19,294 bases of DNA from Verrucomicrobia bacterium UBA1731 (GCA_002317575.1 DCIH01000116.1:229-19522); one strand, 5' to 3'; positions 7,929 to 15,531 are shown, numbered from the stretch's first letter. Notes: a model not told the origin generated them from the sequence alone. Translations and numbers: made by a program.

Positions 7929-8383
7929 TTCGGCTTGCCGAGCATGCACTTCACCACGGCTTCGACCGCGAGCTCTTCGCCCACATAGCCCTTCAGCGTG
8001 AACACGCCGAGCGGTGCGCGCACGCGGGTGTTTTCCACCACGGTGACGAGCTTGTCGCCAGGGCGAACCTGGCGTTTGAACTTCACGTTGTCGATATGCG
8101 CGAGAAAGAAAAGAGGCGTGCCTTCGCCAAGCACTTTTCGCGCGGTGATCGCCGCACCGGCCATCTGCGCCATGGACTCGACGAGCACCACGCCCGGCAC
8201 CACGGGATAATCCGGAAAGTGGCCTTTGAAGAAATCGTTCTTCTCGAGCGTATAGGTGTATTCGCCCACGGCGCCCGTTTCGTCCGCGCTCCAAAGCTCG
8301 TCGACGAACAAAAACGGCGGCCGATGCGGCAGCAGCTGCTCGCCCTTGAGATGATACGCGTTTCTGAAAACGGGAAAATCCAT
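7925..8383 (-). CDS. fabZ: 3-hydroxyacyl-ACP dehydratase FabZ
   Basis: FabZ dehydrates beta-hydroxyacyl-ACP to trans-2-enoyl-ACP in type II fatty-acid synthesis in the cytoplasm. The 152 residues are typical for a hot-dog-fold dehydratase. The LLPHRPPFLFVDEL motif (17-30) is followed by the active-site helix region GHFPDYPVVPGVVLVESMAQMAG (54-76), with catalytic His55 and Glu69. FLAHIDNVKFKRQVRPGD closes the fold. AAGGAGA precedes the ATG at 8383 at good spacing. It follows fabF by 27 bp, and its stop overlaps the GTG start of the downstream permease. Confidence 0.95.
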   Translation of the reverse strand: MDFPVFRNAYHLKGEQLLPHRPPFLFVDELWSADETGAVGEYTYTLEKNDFFKGHFPDYPVVPGVVLVESMAQMAGAAITARKVLGEGTPLFFLAHIDNVKFKRQVRPGDKLVTVVENTRVRAPLGVFTLKGYVGEELAVEAVVKCMLGKPK

Positions 8384-8410
8384 GGCCGTCTCCTTGCCGC
8401 TCGACGCGGA

Positions 8411-9667
8411 TCAATGCTTCTTGAACACGAGAACGCCGTTGTGTCCGCCGAACCCAAGCGATGTCGAAACGGCCACATCGACGGCCTTCGCCACGCCGAC
8501 ATTCGGCGTGTAATCGAGATCGCACTCGGGATCGGGATTCTCGTAGTTGATCGTGGGCGGGATGAAACCATCGCGGATCGCCAGCGCGCAGATCGCCGCC
8601 TCGAGCGCGCCTGCGGCGCCCAGGAGATGCCCCGTCATGGATTTCGAGGAGGATATCTTGATCCGACGGGCCTTCTCGTCGCCCCAGACCTCCTTGAACG
8701 CTTTCGTTTCCATCACGTCGTTGAGGTGCGTGGAAGTGCCGTGAGCGTTCACGTAATCGACCGCGTCGTCGGCCGTGAGGCCGGCGTCCTTGAGCGCGAG
8801 GCGGATCGCCTTCACCGCGCCCGCACCCGTGGGATCCGGCGCCGTGATGTGGTAGGCGTCGGACGTTGCGCCGTAGCCGGCGAGTTCGCAATAGACCTTG
8901 GCTCCGCGCGCCTTGGCGTGCTCTTCGGACTCCAGCACGAGAATCGCAGCGCCCTCGCCGATCACGAAACCGCAACGGTCGGCGTTGAACGGACGCGACG
9001 ACTTCTCGGGCGCGTCGTTGAACGCCGTCGCGAGCGCGCGCATCTTCATGAAGCCGCCCACGGCGAACTCCAGCACGGCCGCCTCGGTGCCGCCCGCCAC
9101 CACGACGTCCGCGCGGCCCGCACGAATCTGGTCGAGCGCGATGCCAAGCGCGTCCGTGGAAGACGCGCACGCCGTGACGACCACCTGCGCGGGACCCTTC
9201 GCGCCGAGCGCGAGGGACACGTTTCCCGCCGCTTCGTTCGCGATCAGTTCGGGAATCGCGAGCGGCGAAAGCCGCTCCGGCCCGCGATCGAAGAGCACCT
9301 TGTAGTTCTCGCCCGTCACGTCGAGACCGCCGATGCCGTTGCCGACGATCGTGCCCACGCGGTCCATGTCAGGCTTGTTCTCTTCCGTGAACCCGGCGTC
9401 GCGCCAGGCCTCGACCGCCGCCGCCACCGCGTACTGCGAGAAGAGCGCCATGTGACGCGCCTCGCGCTTGTCGACAAGGCCTCCGCCAAAGGCCCACTCA
9501 TCGAACCCCTTCAACTCGCCCGCCACCTGGCTCGTGCAGCGCGACGCGTCGAACTTCGTGATGCGCGTGATGCCGGACTTGCCGGCCTTCACGTTCGCCC
9601 AAGTCGCTTCCGTGCCGTTGCCGCACGGCGTGGTCATTCCCATGCCCGTGATCAGAACTTTCGTCAT
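8411..9667 (-). CDS. fabF: 3-oxoacyl-ACP synthase II (FabF-type condensing enzyme)
   Basis: KAS II condenses malonyl-ACP with a growing acyl chain. The 418-residue protein starts with MTKVLITGMGMTTPCGNG. It carries the thiolase-fold triad: Cys167 in VTACASSTDALG, His309 in NAHGTST and His347 in SMTGHLLGAAG, plus the glycine-rich end SLGFGGHNG. Length and motifs are those of FabF; FabB cannot be fully excluded but is less likely. AGGAGA at 9673-9678, five bases upstream of the ATG, is a strong ribosome site. It lies 28 bp after fabH and before fabZ, so the operon holds initiation, elongation and dehydration steps. fabD, fabG, acpP and an enoyl reductase are not in the window. Confidence 0.96.
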   Translation of the reverse strand: MTKVLITGMGMTTPCGNGTEATWANVKAGKSGITRITKFDASRCTSQVAGELKGFDEWAFGGGLVDKREARHMALFSQYAVAAAVEAWRDAGFTEENKPDMDRVGTIVGNGIGGLDVTGENYKVLFDRGPERLSPLAIPELIANEAAGNVSLALGAKGPAQVVVTACASSTDALGIALDQIRAGRADVVVAGGTEAAVLEFAVGGFMKMRALATAFNDAPEKSSRPFNADRCGFVIGEGAAILVLESEEHAKARGAKVYCELAGYGATSDAYHITAPDPTGAGAVKAIRLALKDAGLTADDAVDYVNAHGTSTHLNDVMETKAFKEVWGDEKARRIKISSSKSMTGHLLGAAGALEAAICALAIRDGFIPPTINYENPDPECDLDYTPNVGVAKAVDVAVSTSLGFGGHNGVLVFKKH

Positions 9668-9695
9668 GTCTTTCTCCTGAATCCTTCCTTGCGCG

Positions 9696-10679
9696 TCAGA
9701 GCCGCGGCCAGTTCATCAACATGCCGCCGTAGGTGAGGCCGGCGCCAAAACCGACAAGCACGATCTTCATGCCGTCCCTGAGATCGCCCTTGCGGATCGC
9801 TTCGTCGATCGCCACGGGGATGGACGCCGCCGACGTGTTGCCGGTCGTCTCGATGTTCATGTAGAATTTCGAAAGCGCGAGATCCATGCGACGCGAGACG
9901 GCGTCGATGATCCTTCCGTTCGCCTGATGCGCGAAAATGCGATCGAGCTCCACGGGCGTGATGCCCGCCTGCACGCAAAGCTGCATGATCACGGCGTCCA
10001 TCGTGCGCACCGCGAAATTGAACACGGGACGGCCCTGAAGCGTCATGTGCGGAATCGGAACCTGACCGGGCGCCGGCGCAATGCGCGTGCCGCCTTCGCG
10101 GGAGATGAACGCAAAGCCGGAACCGTCGGCCCCCAGCACCGAAAGCGTCTTCACCTTGTCGCCCGTGCCGTCGTCGCCCAGCACCACGGCGCCCGCACCG
10201 TCGCCGAACAAAATGCAACTGGCGCGGTCGTGCCAGTCCACCACGCGCGTGAGCGTTTCCGCGCCGACCACAAGAGCCTTCTTTTCCGGATGGAGCGTGG
10301 CCCAACCGCGCGCTTGCTCAAGCGCGTAGATGAAGCCCGCGCACGCGGCCTGCAAATCGTAGGCGCCGCACTCCTTGAGCCCGAGCGCATTCTGCACGAG
10401 ACATGCCGTGGAAGGAAACGTGTTGTAGTCGGGCGTGGATGTCGCCACGATAACAAGCCCGATTTCGGAAGCGTCCAAGCCGGACGCTTCGATGGCCGCA
10501 CGGCCCGCCTTCGCGGCCATCGTGGACGTGCAATCGTCGGCTTCGGCGACATGGCGTGCATGGATGCCCGTATGGGTGTAGATCCATTCGTCGGACGTGT
10601 CCAAAGACTGCGCGAGATCGTCATTCGTCACCACTTTTGGCGGCAAATAACTTCCTGTACCGAATATGCGCAAAGCCAT
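9696..10679 (-). CDS. fabH: 3-oxoacyl-ACP synthase III (FabH)
   Basis: KAS III starts fatty-acid synthesis by condensing acetyl-CoA (or another acyl-CoA) with malonyl-ACP. The 327 residues match the family. The N-terminus has the strand IFGTGSYLPP; SDEWIYTHTGIHARH (29-43) is the substrate-binding Trp/Arg region. The Cys-His-Asn triad is Cys113 in LQAACAGFIYAL, His251 in FAHQANGRII and Asn281 in ETTGNTSAASIP. GFGAGLTYGG lies near the end. It is the first gene of the minus-strand fab operon, with a sigma70-like promoter (10709-10737) and a GGAG ribosome site about eleven bases before the ATG. Acyl-CoA preference cannot be read safely from the sequence. Confidence 0.97.
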   Translation of the reverse strand: MALRIFGTGSYLPPKVVTNDDLAQSLDTSDEWIYTHTGIHARHVAEADDCTSTMAAKAGRAAIEASGLDASEIGLVIVATSTPDYNTFPSTACLVQNALGLKECGAYDLQAACAGFIYALEQARGWATLHPEKKALVVGAETLTRVVDWHDRASCILFGDGAGAVVLGDDGTGDKVKTLSVLGADGSGFAFISREGGTRIAPAPGQVPIPHMTLQGRPVFNFAVRTMDAVIMQLCVQAGITPVELDRIFAHQANGRIIDAVSRRMDLALSKFYMNIETTGNTSAASIPVAIDEAIRKGDLRDGMKIVLVGFGAGLTYGGMLMNWPRL

Positions 10680-10708
10680 CTAAACAACTTCTCCAATAAA
10701 TGGCGCCC

Positions 10709-10737
10709 ATTCTAATGTATTTCACCTTTTTCCGCAA
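10709..10737 (-). promoter_or_regulatory. Predicted sigma70-type promoter of the fabH-fabF-fabZ operon
   Basis: On the minus strand, TTGCGG (10737-10732) and TAGAAT (10714-10709) are separated by exactly 17 bp. Transcription would begin around 10702, leaving a leader of about 22 bases with a GGAG site before fabH. The surrounding 120 bp are clearly richer in A and T than the rest of the window. The -35 element lies inside an inverted repeat. Confidence 0.65.
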
Positions 10738-10747
10738 GCGAAAAGGT
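10724..10747. promoter_or_regulatory. Inverted repeat over the fabH -35 box (possible operator)
   Basis: ACCTTTT (10724-10730) and AAAAGGT (10741-10747) are perfect complements. Inner CGC/GCG pairs (10733-10735 and 10738-10740) flank an AA centre, with two unpaired bases on one side. The element covers the predicted -35 hexamer of the fab operon and sits between the two divergent promoters. That placement suits a repressor site, but no matching regulator is encoded here. Confidence 0.35.
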
Positions 10748-10784
10748 AAGTTTTTAGCTATTAGCTCCGGCCTTTCCGCTTTTG

Positions 10785-10793
10785 TGTTATACT
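10785..10793 (+). promoter_or_regulatory. Predicted extended -10 promoter giving a leaderless lipoprotein mRNA
   Basis: TGTTATACT contains TATACT (10788-10793) with the TGn extension. No good -35 hexamer is found 16-18 bp upstream, as is usual for extended -10 promoters. The start point, six to eight bases downstream, would be at about 10800-10801, which is the first base of the ATG. Confidence 0.55.
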
Positions 10794-10800
10794 ACCGCGC

Positions 10801-11424
10801 ATGAACACGAAACTCATTGCCGGCATTTTCTCCGCGGCGACGATTCTCTGCGGCTGCGCCTCGTCCGCCCCTTCCAGCGTCCGCGCCATCGAGGGCTTTT
10901 ACAAGCACACGGGCGGCAAAGACGCCACGCTCTTCAAATGCGGCGTCGACGGCGGAAAATTCTTCTTCACCTTCGACGTGACGGACGAACACGTCTGCGG
11001 CGCCCCGGAAATCAAACATCCGCTGGACATCGCCAATGGCGACCGCGTGGAGGTCTACTTCGTGCCGGACAAGGACATGAAGAACGGCTACCGCTGCGCG
11101 GAAATCGACTGCACCGGCCGCGTTCTGAGCTACAATGTTAGCCCCGCGAAGGCGGACGGATCGAAGGACTACGACTGGTTCTGGAAGTTCAAGACGCTGA
11201 AGACGGATGTGAAGCGGACACCGCAGGGCTACCGGGTCGGCGGCACGGTGGACGTCGCCGAGATCGAGTCCTTCGGCGTCAACGTGCACGATTTCTATCT
11301 GGGCGTGTTCCGGGCAGACTTGAGCGCGCCGTGCAAACTCGCCGCTTGGTGCTCCGCCGTGGAACCGAAGGGACCGCCGAATTTCCACCAGCCGGCGATG
11401 ATGTTCCGCGTCCAGGGCCTGTAA
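10801..11424 (+). CDS. Lipoprotein with a CBM9/DOMON-like domain
   Basis: This is an exported lipoprotein of 207 residues. The signal peptide has a hydrophobic core (about 5-16) and a lipobox LCGC with lipidated Cys19. The rest resembles the CBM9-like beta-sandwich found in DOMON-type sugar- or haem-binding proteins: a 'PLDIANGDRVEVYFVPD' strand pair, a residue run ending in GRVLSYNV, then a 'KTDVKRTPQGYRVGGTVDVAEI' segment and a final 'FYLGVFRADLS' strand. In other CBM9-like proteins these positions give 'GDxVEVF', 'GxVxDxR' and 'GYxxExxIP'. The fold call is moderate and no ligand can be named. The gene is alone on its strand, diverges from fabH, has no Shine-Dalgarno site and is probably leaderless. 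Its stop is 8 bp from the convergent radical SAM gene. Confidence 0.7.
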   Translation: MNTKLIAGIFSAATILCGCASSAPSSVRAIEGFYKHTGGKDATLFKCGVDGGKFFFTFDVTDEHVCGAPEIKHPLDIANGDRVEVYFVPDKDMKNGYRCAEIDCTGRVLSYNVSPAKADGSKDYDWFWKFKTLKTDVKRTPQGYRVGGTVDVAEIESFGVNVHDFYLGVFRADLSAPCKLAAWCSAVEPKGPPNFHQPAMMFRVQGL

Positions 11425-11432
11425 CCCGACGA

Positions 11433-13046
11433 TTATCGCGATCGGAACCAGAAGGACGTGGGCTTGGAAAGGCCGCGTCCTTCCATGAAATTGTAGAGCG
11501 CCAGCTTGAGTCCTTTGCCGATGCGGTCCCAGTCGGGCGCGTTCGGCTCCCGGAACGGAATCTCGTTCAGCGCAAAACGCGGCTTCTTCGGCGCGCGTTT
11601 CCAGTCCGGCACCACGATGCCGAATTTCGCGGGGTCGCGCGACACGGGCGAATGCACGGTGAGCGCGAAGCGGTGGAAGAATGCGCTCTGTACCAATCCC
11701 GCGCGGAAGAGATCGCGCACCCAGCCGAGCGCGCCGCGCGCTTCGCGTTCCGTCTCGGTGGGGAACGCGTACATGAGATACGCATGCACCATGATCCCGG
11801 CGTCCGCGAACGCCACCAGCGCGGCGCGCGCGCTCTTGCGCGTGACGCCCTTGTTCATCAGCTTGAGCAGGCGGTCGTTCGCGCACTCGAGTCCGCCCGA
11901 CACGGCGATGCAGCCCGCGCGCGCCATGAGCCGCGCCAAGGCCGGCGTGAACGCGGCGTCGAAGCGCACGTTGCCCCACCAGGTGCACTTGAATTTGCGG
12001 CGGATGATTTCGCGCGCCAGATTCGCCACCAGCGCGGGCGGCATCGCCTCGTCCGTGAAATGGAAACTCGCCTCACCTGTTTCACGCGCCAGCGCCTCGA
12101 GCGCGTCCGCCACCGTTTCCGCGCGCGGCATCTGGAAACACTTCACATATTCGAGATTGACATCGCAGAACGCGCACTTGTGCCAATAGCAGCCGCGCGC
12201 GAGCTGAACCTTGAGCCAACGCCCCGTGGACCACAACCGGTGCATCGGATTCGCACTCTCGGGAAGGTCGAGGTATTGCGAAAGATCGAGCCCGCGATAG
12301 CTGGGTTTCACGAACGGGGGAACGGCATGAAGCGGCGAGGACGCCGCTTCTCCCGAGAGGACGCCCCACGCGGCGAGCTGCTTGAGCATGGGGCCGTAGC
12401 CCTCGTCGAAGAGGATTGCGTCGAAATAACGGTACGGACGTTTGTCCGTCATGTCGCGCAGTTCCGTGTTCACATAACCGCCGCCGAGGACGATGCGCGC
12501 TTCGGGATGGCGCTTGCGGATCGTCTCCGCGATGCGGAACGCGCCCAAAAGCGTGCCGGGAAACGGACATGTGACGCCGAAGACGGGCAGCGCCCGGCGG
12601 CGGCGTTCCGACGACGCCATCAGCTCGTCGAGGAGCGCGTTCACGCGGGCTTCGAGGAGACGGTCGATCGGCGAGTGCCGGCGCAGGCGCTTCAGGAGCA
12701 CGCCGAAGTCCGGCAGCGACGCGCACAGACTTTCCGCGTAGCGCGAGAAGCCGAATTCGGGATCGACCTCGTCGCGGATGCGCAACGCCAGGGCGTCCAC
12801 GTACTGCGCGACCTCTTCCTTCGCCTCCGGCGGCAGATGGCGGTTCTGGAGTATCTCGATCGCCTCGTCGGTAAAATCGTCGCCATATGCGCGGAGCGCA
12901 TCGAGCGCGACTTCCAAACTCAAGTCGCGCTGCCATGTGGAAACGCCGTGCCGCTCGAGCCAGCCCGTGAGCGCGGGCGTGGCCGAATACGGCGTGTTGA
13001 GCTGCACGAACGGCGGCGTGAGGAGTACGACGTCCGGCGCGGTCAT
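11433..13046 (-). CDS. B12-binding-like radical SAM protein with CX4CX2C cluster motif
   Basis: The 537-residue protein has the layout of cobalamin-type radical SAM enzymes. An N-terminal Rossmann-like part (about 1-230; VVLLTPPF, PVFGVTCPFPGTLLGAFRIAETIRKRHPEARIVLGGGYVN) is followed by the radical SAM TIM-barrel (about 275-480). The [4Fe-4S] cysteines are Cys286, Cys291 and Cys294 in RGCYWHKCAFCD, spaced CX4CX2C rather than the usual CX3CX2C. SGGLECANDRLLKLMNKG and YLMYAFPTETERE fit SAM-binding and barrel motifs. No DxHxxG cobalamin-ligand motif is visible, so base-off B12 binding is doubtful. The ATG overlaps the tcdA stop (ATGA). Residues about 229-241 are encoded by a dispersed palindromic repeat. 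The substrate is unknown; coupling to tcdA makes RNA modification one possibility. Confidence 0.85.
   Translation of the reverse strand: MTAPDVVLLTPPFVQLNTPYSATPALTGWLERHGVSTWQRDLSLEVALDALRAYGDDFTDEAIEILQNRHLPPEAKEEVAQYVDALALRIRDEVDPEFGFSRYAESLCASLPDFGVLLKRLRRHSPIDRLLEARVNALLDELMASSERRRRALPVFGVTCPFPGTLLGAFRIAETIRKRHPEARIVLGGGYVNTELRDMTDKRPYRYFDAILFDEGYGPMLKQLAAWGVLSGEAASSPLHAVPPFVKPSYRGLDLSQYLDLPESANPMHRLWSTGRWLKVQLARGCYWHKCAFCDVNLEYVKCFQMPRAETVADALEALARETGEASFHFTDEAMPPALVANLAREIIRRKFKCTWWGNVRFDAAFTPALARLMARAGCIAVSGGLECANDRLLKLMNKGVTRKSARAALVAFADAGIMVHAYLMYAFPTETEREARGALGWVRDLFRAGLVQSAFFHRFALTVHSPVSRDPAKFGIVVPDWKRAPKKPRFALNEIPFREPNAPDWDRIGKGLKLALYNFMEGRGLSKPTSFWFRSR
12326..12362. repeat. Dispersed palindromic element inside the radical SAM gene
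   Basis: These 37 bp match 16752-16788 at 35 of 37 positions. The core (12330-12349) has 8-bp arms AAGCGGCG and CGCCGCTT around AGGA, and is followed by CTCCCGAGAGGAC. It is read on the minus strand as LSGEAASSPLH, between the N-terminal domain and the radical SAM domain, without breaking the frame. Confidence 0.8.
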
Positions 13047-13726
13047 GCCGTCTTCCCTTCGATCACGAGCGACGCGAGCGCCATGCCGAACGCGGCGGTG
13101 ACAGGCATGACGGATCCGCGCACCGGCAGATTCCGCGGCGCCTCCAGCGAGTGGACGCACAGGAATTTCGGCGCGGGACCGAGGCCGTCCTTCTTGAACC
13201 GTTGTCTGAGCGCGCGGGCGAGGCCGTCGCCCGCGACTTTCGCAAAGGGTGAAACGCGCACCAATGTGGGATCCGTGCGCAGCGCGGCGCCCATCGACGA
13301 ATGCACGGCAACGCCCGCGGCGGCCGCGGCGCGGACGAGCGCCGTTTTTTCGGCGACCGAATCGATGGCGTCGACGACGCAGTCGAACGCGGCGAGATCG
13401 AGGCCTTCGACGCCGCCGAGCGTCCAACGCGCGGCGATCGCCGTCACATCGGCGTCCGGGCGCACCTGGAGCAGGCGCTCCTTGAGCGCATCGACCTTCT
13501 TGCGGCCAACGGTGGCCGCCGTGGCGGGCAGCTGACGGTTCACGTTCGAAATCTGCACCACGTCGTCGTCGACGATCGTGAGATGGTTCAACCCCGTGCG
13601 GACGAGCGCCTCGGCGCACCAGCTTCCGACACCCCCCACGCCCACCAGGAGCACGCGGAGGCGCGCAAGGCGCGCCATCGCGTCTTCGCCCAGCAACGCC
13701 GCGCTGCGCTCGAGTTCGGGCCGCAC
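13043..13726 (-). CDS. tcdA: tRNA threonylcarbamoyladenosine dehydratase TcdA (ThiF/E1-like)
   Basis: This E1-like enzyme uses ATP to cyclise t6A37 of ANN-decoding tRNAs into ct6A. The 227-residue product shows the nucleotide-binding GVGGVGSW (29-36), the IVDDDVVQISNVNRQ segment that positions ATP, VGRKKVDAL, and VVDAIDSVAEK. The SPFAKVAGDGLARALRQRFKK segment matches the TcdA/CsdL subgroup rather than MoeB or ThiF, and the CxxC zinc motifs of those are absent. GTG at 13726 is preferred because GAGG lies seven bases upstream. TTG at 13732, overlapping the previous stop, would have GAGG too close and adds two residues. It is slightly shorter than E. coli TcdA. It is coupled to the radical SAM gene by a 4-bp overlap. 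Confidence 0.9.
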   Translation of the reverse strand: MRPELERSAALLGEDAMARLARLRVLLVGVGGVGSWCAEALVRTGLNHLTIVDDDVVQISNVNRQLPATAATVGRKKVDALKERLLQVRPDADVTAIAARWTLGGVEGLDLAAFDCVVDAIDSVAEKTALVRAAAAAGVAVHSSMGAALRTDPTLVRVSPFAKVAGDGLARALRQRFKKDGLGPAPKFLCVHSLEAPRNLPVRGSVMPVTAAFGMALASLVIEGKTA

Positions 13727-13728
13727 GT

Positions 13729-14376
13729 TCAATCCTCGGCTTTCGCGTAACGAAGCAGTTCCTCGAACCGGCCGATGCGCTGCGTGCAGCGGCGGTCGTT
13801 CAACCGGCCGAACCCATAGCTGCAGAACGCCGACTTGACGCCCGCGTTCTCCGCACAGGCGAGATCGGTCCAGTTGTCCCCCACCATCCAGTCGCGGGAC
13901 GAGAGCCGGTGGCCGCCCAGTCGGTTCGCCGCCCAGCGCAGCGGCAGATCGGACGGCTTCATTTCGGGACAGTCGTCGCCGCCGATCACGGCATCGCGAA
14001 AATAGCGGGAAAGGCCGAAGTGGTCCAGCAGGATCCGCGTCATGTCGCCGGGCTTGTTCGTGACGACGCCCAGTTTCCAGCCGCGGTCCGCGAGTTCCGC
14101 GAGCGTGCGCATGACGCCCGGGTAGAGCGTCGTGGTGTCCAGCAGATGCGCGCGGTAGTTCTTCATGTGGAGCGGCAGCAGCTCCTCCACGCGGTCCGCC
14201 GCTTCGGGTATCGCCGTGGCCATCAGATAGCGCACGCCGTTTCCGATGGCCGGAATCACGCTTTCGAGCGGAACTTCCGCGAGGCCGAGTTCCTTGCGCG
14301 TGGCGTTCACGGCAAGCGCGAGATCCGTTTTGGAATCCACGAGCGTGCCGTCGACGTCGAAGAACATCGCATTCAT
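13729..14376 (-). CDS. HAD-IA phosphatase, phosphoglycolate phosphatase-like
   Basis: The 215-residue protein is a haloacid dehalogenase-superfamily phosphatase of the Gph/PGP type. Motif I is FFDVDGTLVDS (5-15, nucleophile Asp7 and acid/base Asp9). A helical cap follows, motif II is VVTNKP, the motif III Lys is in PEMKPSDLPL, and motif IV is MVGDNWTDLACAENAG. The cap and the SYGFG near the end fit phosphoglycolate phosphatase, but the substrate is not certain: pyrophosphatase PpaX-like members look similar. The ATG at 14376 has GGTGA five bases upstream. GTG at 14385, overlapping the mraY stop as GTGA, is an alternative and adds three residues. It lies between mraY and tcdA on a shared transcript. 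Confidence 0.88.
   Translation of the reverse strand: MNAMFFDVDGTLVDSKTDLALAVNATRKELGLAEVPLESVIPAIGNGVRYLMATAIPEAADRVEELLPLHMKNYRAHLLDTTTLYPGVMRTLAELADRGWKLGVVTNKPGDMTRILLDHFGLSRYFRDAVIGGDDCPEMKPSDLPLRWAANRLGGHRLSSRDWMVGDNWTDLACAENAGVKSAFCSYGFGRLNDRRCTQRIGRFEELLRYAKAED
13734..13737 (-). promoter_or_regulatory. Ribosome binding site supporting the GTG start of tcdA
   Basis: GAGG on the minus strand is seven bases upstream of GTG (13726) but only one base from TTG (13732), so it favours GTG. Confidence 0.55.
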
Positions 14377-14381
14377 GGCGA

Positions 14382-15503
14382 TCACCGGATCTTCACGAAG
14401 AGTACGAACAGGAGCGGCATGAGAAACGCCTGGAGCAGGACGAAACGCATGAGCACCTGCGCGTTCGACCACTTGAGCTGGCGCTTGCAGTGGTCATGCA
14501 GCGGAAACCGCACGCCGTGCAGGAACTTCACCAGGCCGCTTTCCCGCTCGGCGAGTTCGGGCGGCAACGTGCTGGGCGGACGCACTTCGAGACCGCACTT
14601 GCGCAACAATCGGAGCAGCACGAGCTTGCCCAGACCCGCGCCGCCGTTCACGAGCACGACGGGCGCGAGCGCGAAAACGAGAAACGGATTTCCCGTGACG
14701 AGCACGCCGCAGCCGACGATCATGCCCAGGAAACGGCTTCCCGCGTCGCCCATCAGCACCTTGGAAGGCTCCGCGTTCCACCAGAGGTATCCCGCCACGC
14801 CGCCGCCCACCGTCATGAGCAGAATCGCCCAGCGCGCGGCCGTGGCGTGGAACGGCACGTTGAGGTATTTGGCCACGGGCGCGTAACCGACCACGAGATA
14901 CAGGAACATGGCCATCACGATCAGCGTGATCAGCGTGAGCGAACCGGCGAGTCCGTCGACGCCGTCGGAACAGTTGGTGGCGTTCATCGTGAACCACAGC
15001 AGAAACGCCGCGGCCGGCACGTACAGATACCACGGCACGACCCAGACGAACTTCACGAACGGAAACCAGATTTCGCTCCCGTGTCCGGCCCACAGGAAAA
15101 ACGCGGCGCCCAGCGAAACGACGACGTCAAGAAGCCCTTTCTTGAGCTGTCCCCAAGGGACTTCCGCGGCGTCGTCCAGAAACCCGACCGTCATCGCGCC
15201 GTAAAGGAACAGCAGTACGCCCAAATCCGGAATGGACAGGGGAAGCGCCAACAGAATCGCCGGAAGCACGGCAAACGTCACGAGGAATCCGCCGCCCGTG
15301 GGCTTTCCGGCGCTCGTCATGCCGTCCTTGCCGAGAATCGCCTTGCCGTGGTCGTGCGGCAGCAGATGCCACAATTTCGGCAACAGCGTCCAGACGCAAA
15401 AGGCCGCCATGAGCGTGCCGAGCGCGAGCAGCATCGCATGCGACCGCAGAAGACGAAACGGTCCCCAATAGGATTCGAGCGCGTAAGAAAGCCAGTACAA
15501 CAT
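14382..15503 (-). CDS. mraY: Phospho-N-acetylmuramoyl-pentapeptide-transferase MraY
   Basis: MraY moves phospho-MurNAc-pentapeptide onto undecaprenyl phosphate to make lipid I. The 373-residue polytopic membrane protein has about ten hydrophobic helices. The family motifs are TSAGKPTGGG (63-72; usually PTMGG), GFLDDAAE (107-114; Asp110/Asp111), NATNCSDGVDGLAGS (174-188; substrate-binding Asp180/Asp183), MGDAGS (251-256, Asp253) and, in the last cytoplasmic loop, FPLHDHC (333-339), where MraY usually has HHH. These fit MraY better than WecA, although they are divergent. It is separated from the ddl-fts cluster, whereas mraY is normally inside dcw clusters. The ATG at 15503 lies directly after a 7-bp repeat array, with no clear Shine-Dalgarno site. 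Confidence 0.92.
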   Translation of the reverse strand: MLYWLSYALESYWGPFRLLRSHAMLLALGTLMAAFCVWTLLPKLWHLLPHDHGKAILGKDGMTSAGKPTGGGFLVTFAVLPAILLALPLSIPDLGVLLFLYGAMTVGFLDDAAEVPWGQLKKGLLDVVVSLGAAFFLWAGHGSEIWFPFVKFVWVVPWYLYVPAAAFLLWFTMNATNCSDGVDGLAGSLTLITLIVMAMFLYLVVGYAPVAKYLNVPFHATAARWAILLMTVGGGVAGYLWWNAEPSKVLMGDAGSRFLGMIVGCGVLVTGNPFLVFALAPVVLVNGGAGLGKLVLLRLLRKCGLEVRPPSTLPPELAERESGLVKFLHGVRFPLHDHCKRQLKWSNAQVLMRFVLLQAFLMPLLFVLFVKIR

Positions 15504-15531
15504 AGTTTGAAGTTTGGAGTTTAGAGTTTGG
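15504..15531. repeat. 7-bp tandem repeat at the junction before mraY
   Basis: Four exact-period units, AGTTTGA, AGTTTGG, AGTTTAG and AGTTTGG (15504-15531), fill the gap between mraY and the upstream gene and supply that gene's TAA stop (15523-15521). A related array in the opposite orientation lies at 19020-19040. Confidence 0.75.

Noticed and set aside
7929..9170. Long open extension upstream of the permease in the same frame
   Set aside because: It runs out of frame through fabZ and fabF; the GTG at 7928 overlapping the fabZ stop is a natural start for an OppC-type protein.
9260..9277. Perfect 7-bp hairpin GAGCGGC-GAAA-GCCGCTC in fabF
   Set aside because: Lies within conserved coding sequence and does not share the arms of the palindromic element at 12.3 and 16.8 kb; likely chance in GC-rich DNA.
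11425..11432. Possible terminator between the convergent lipoprotein and radical SAM genes
   Set aside because: The gap is 8 bp and the nearby ATCGCGAT palindrome is short and without a T run.
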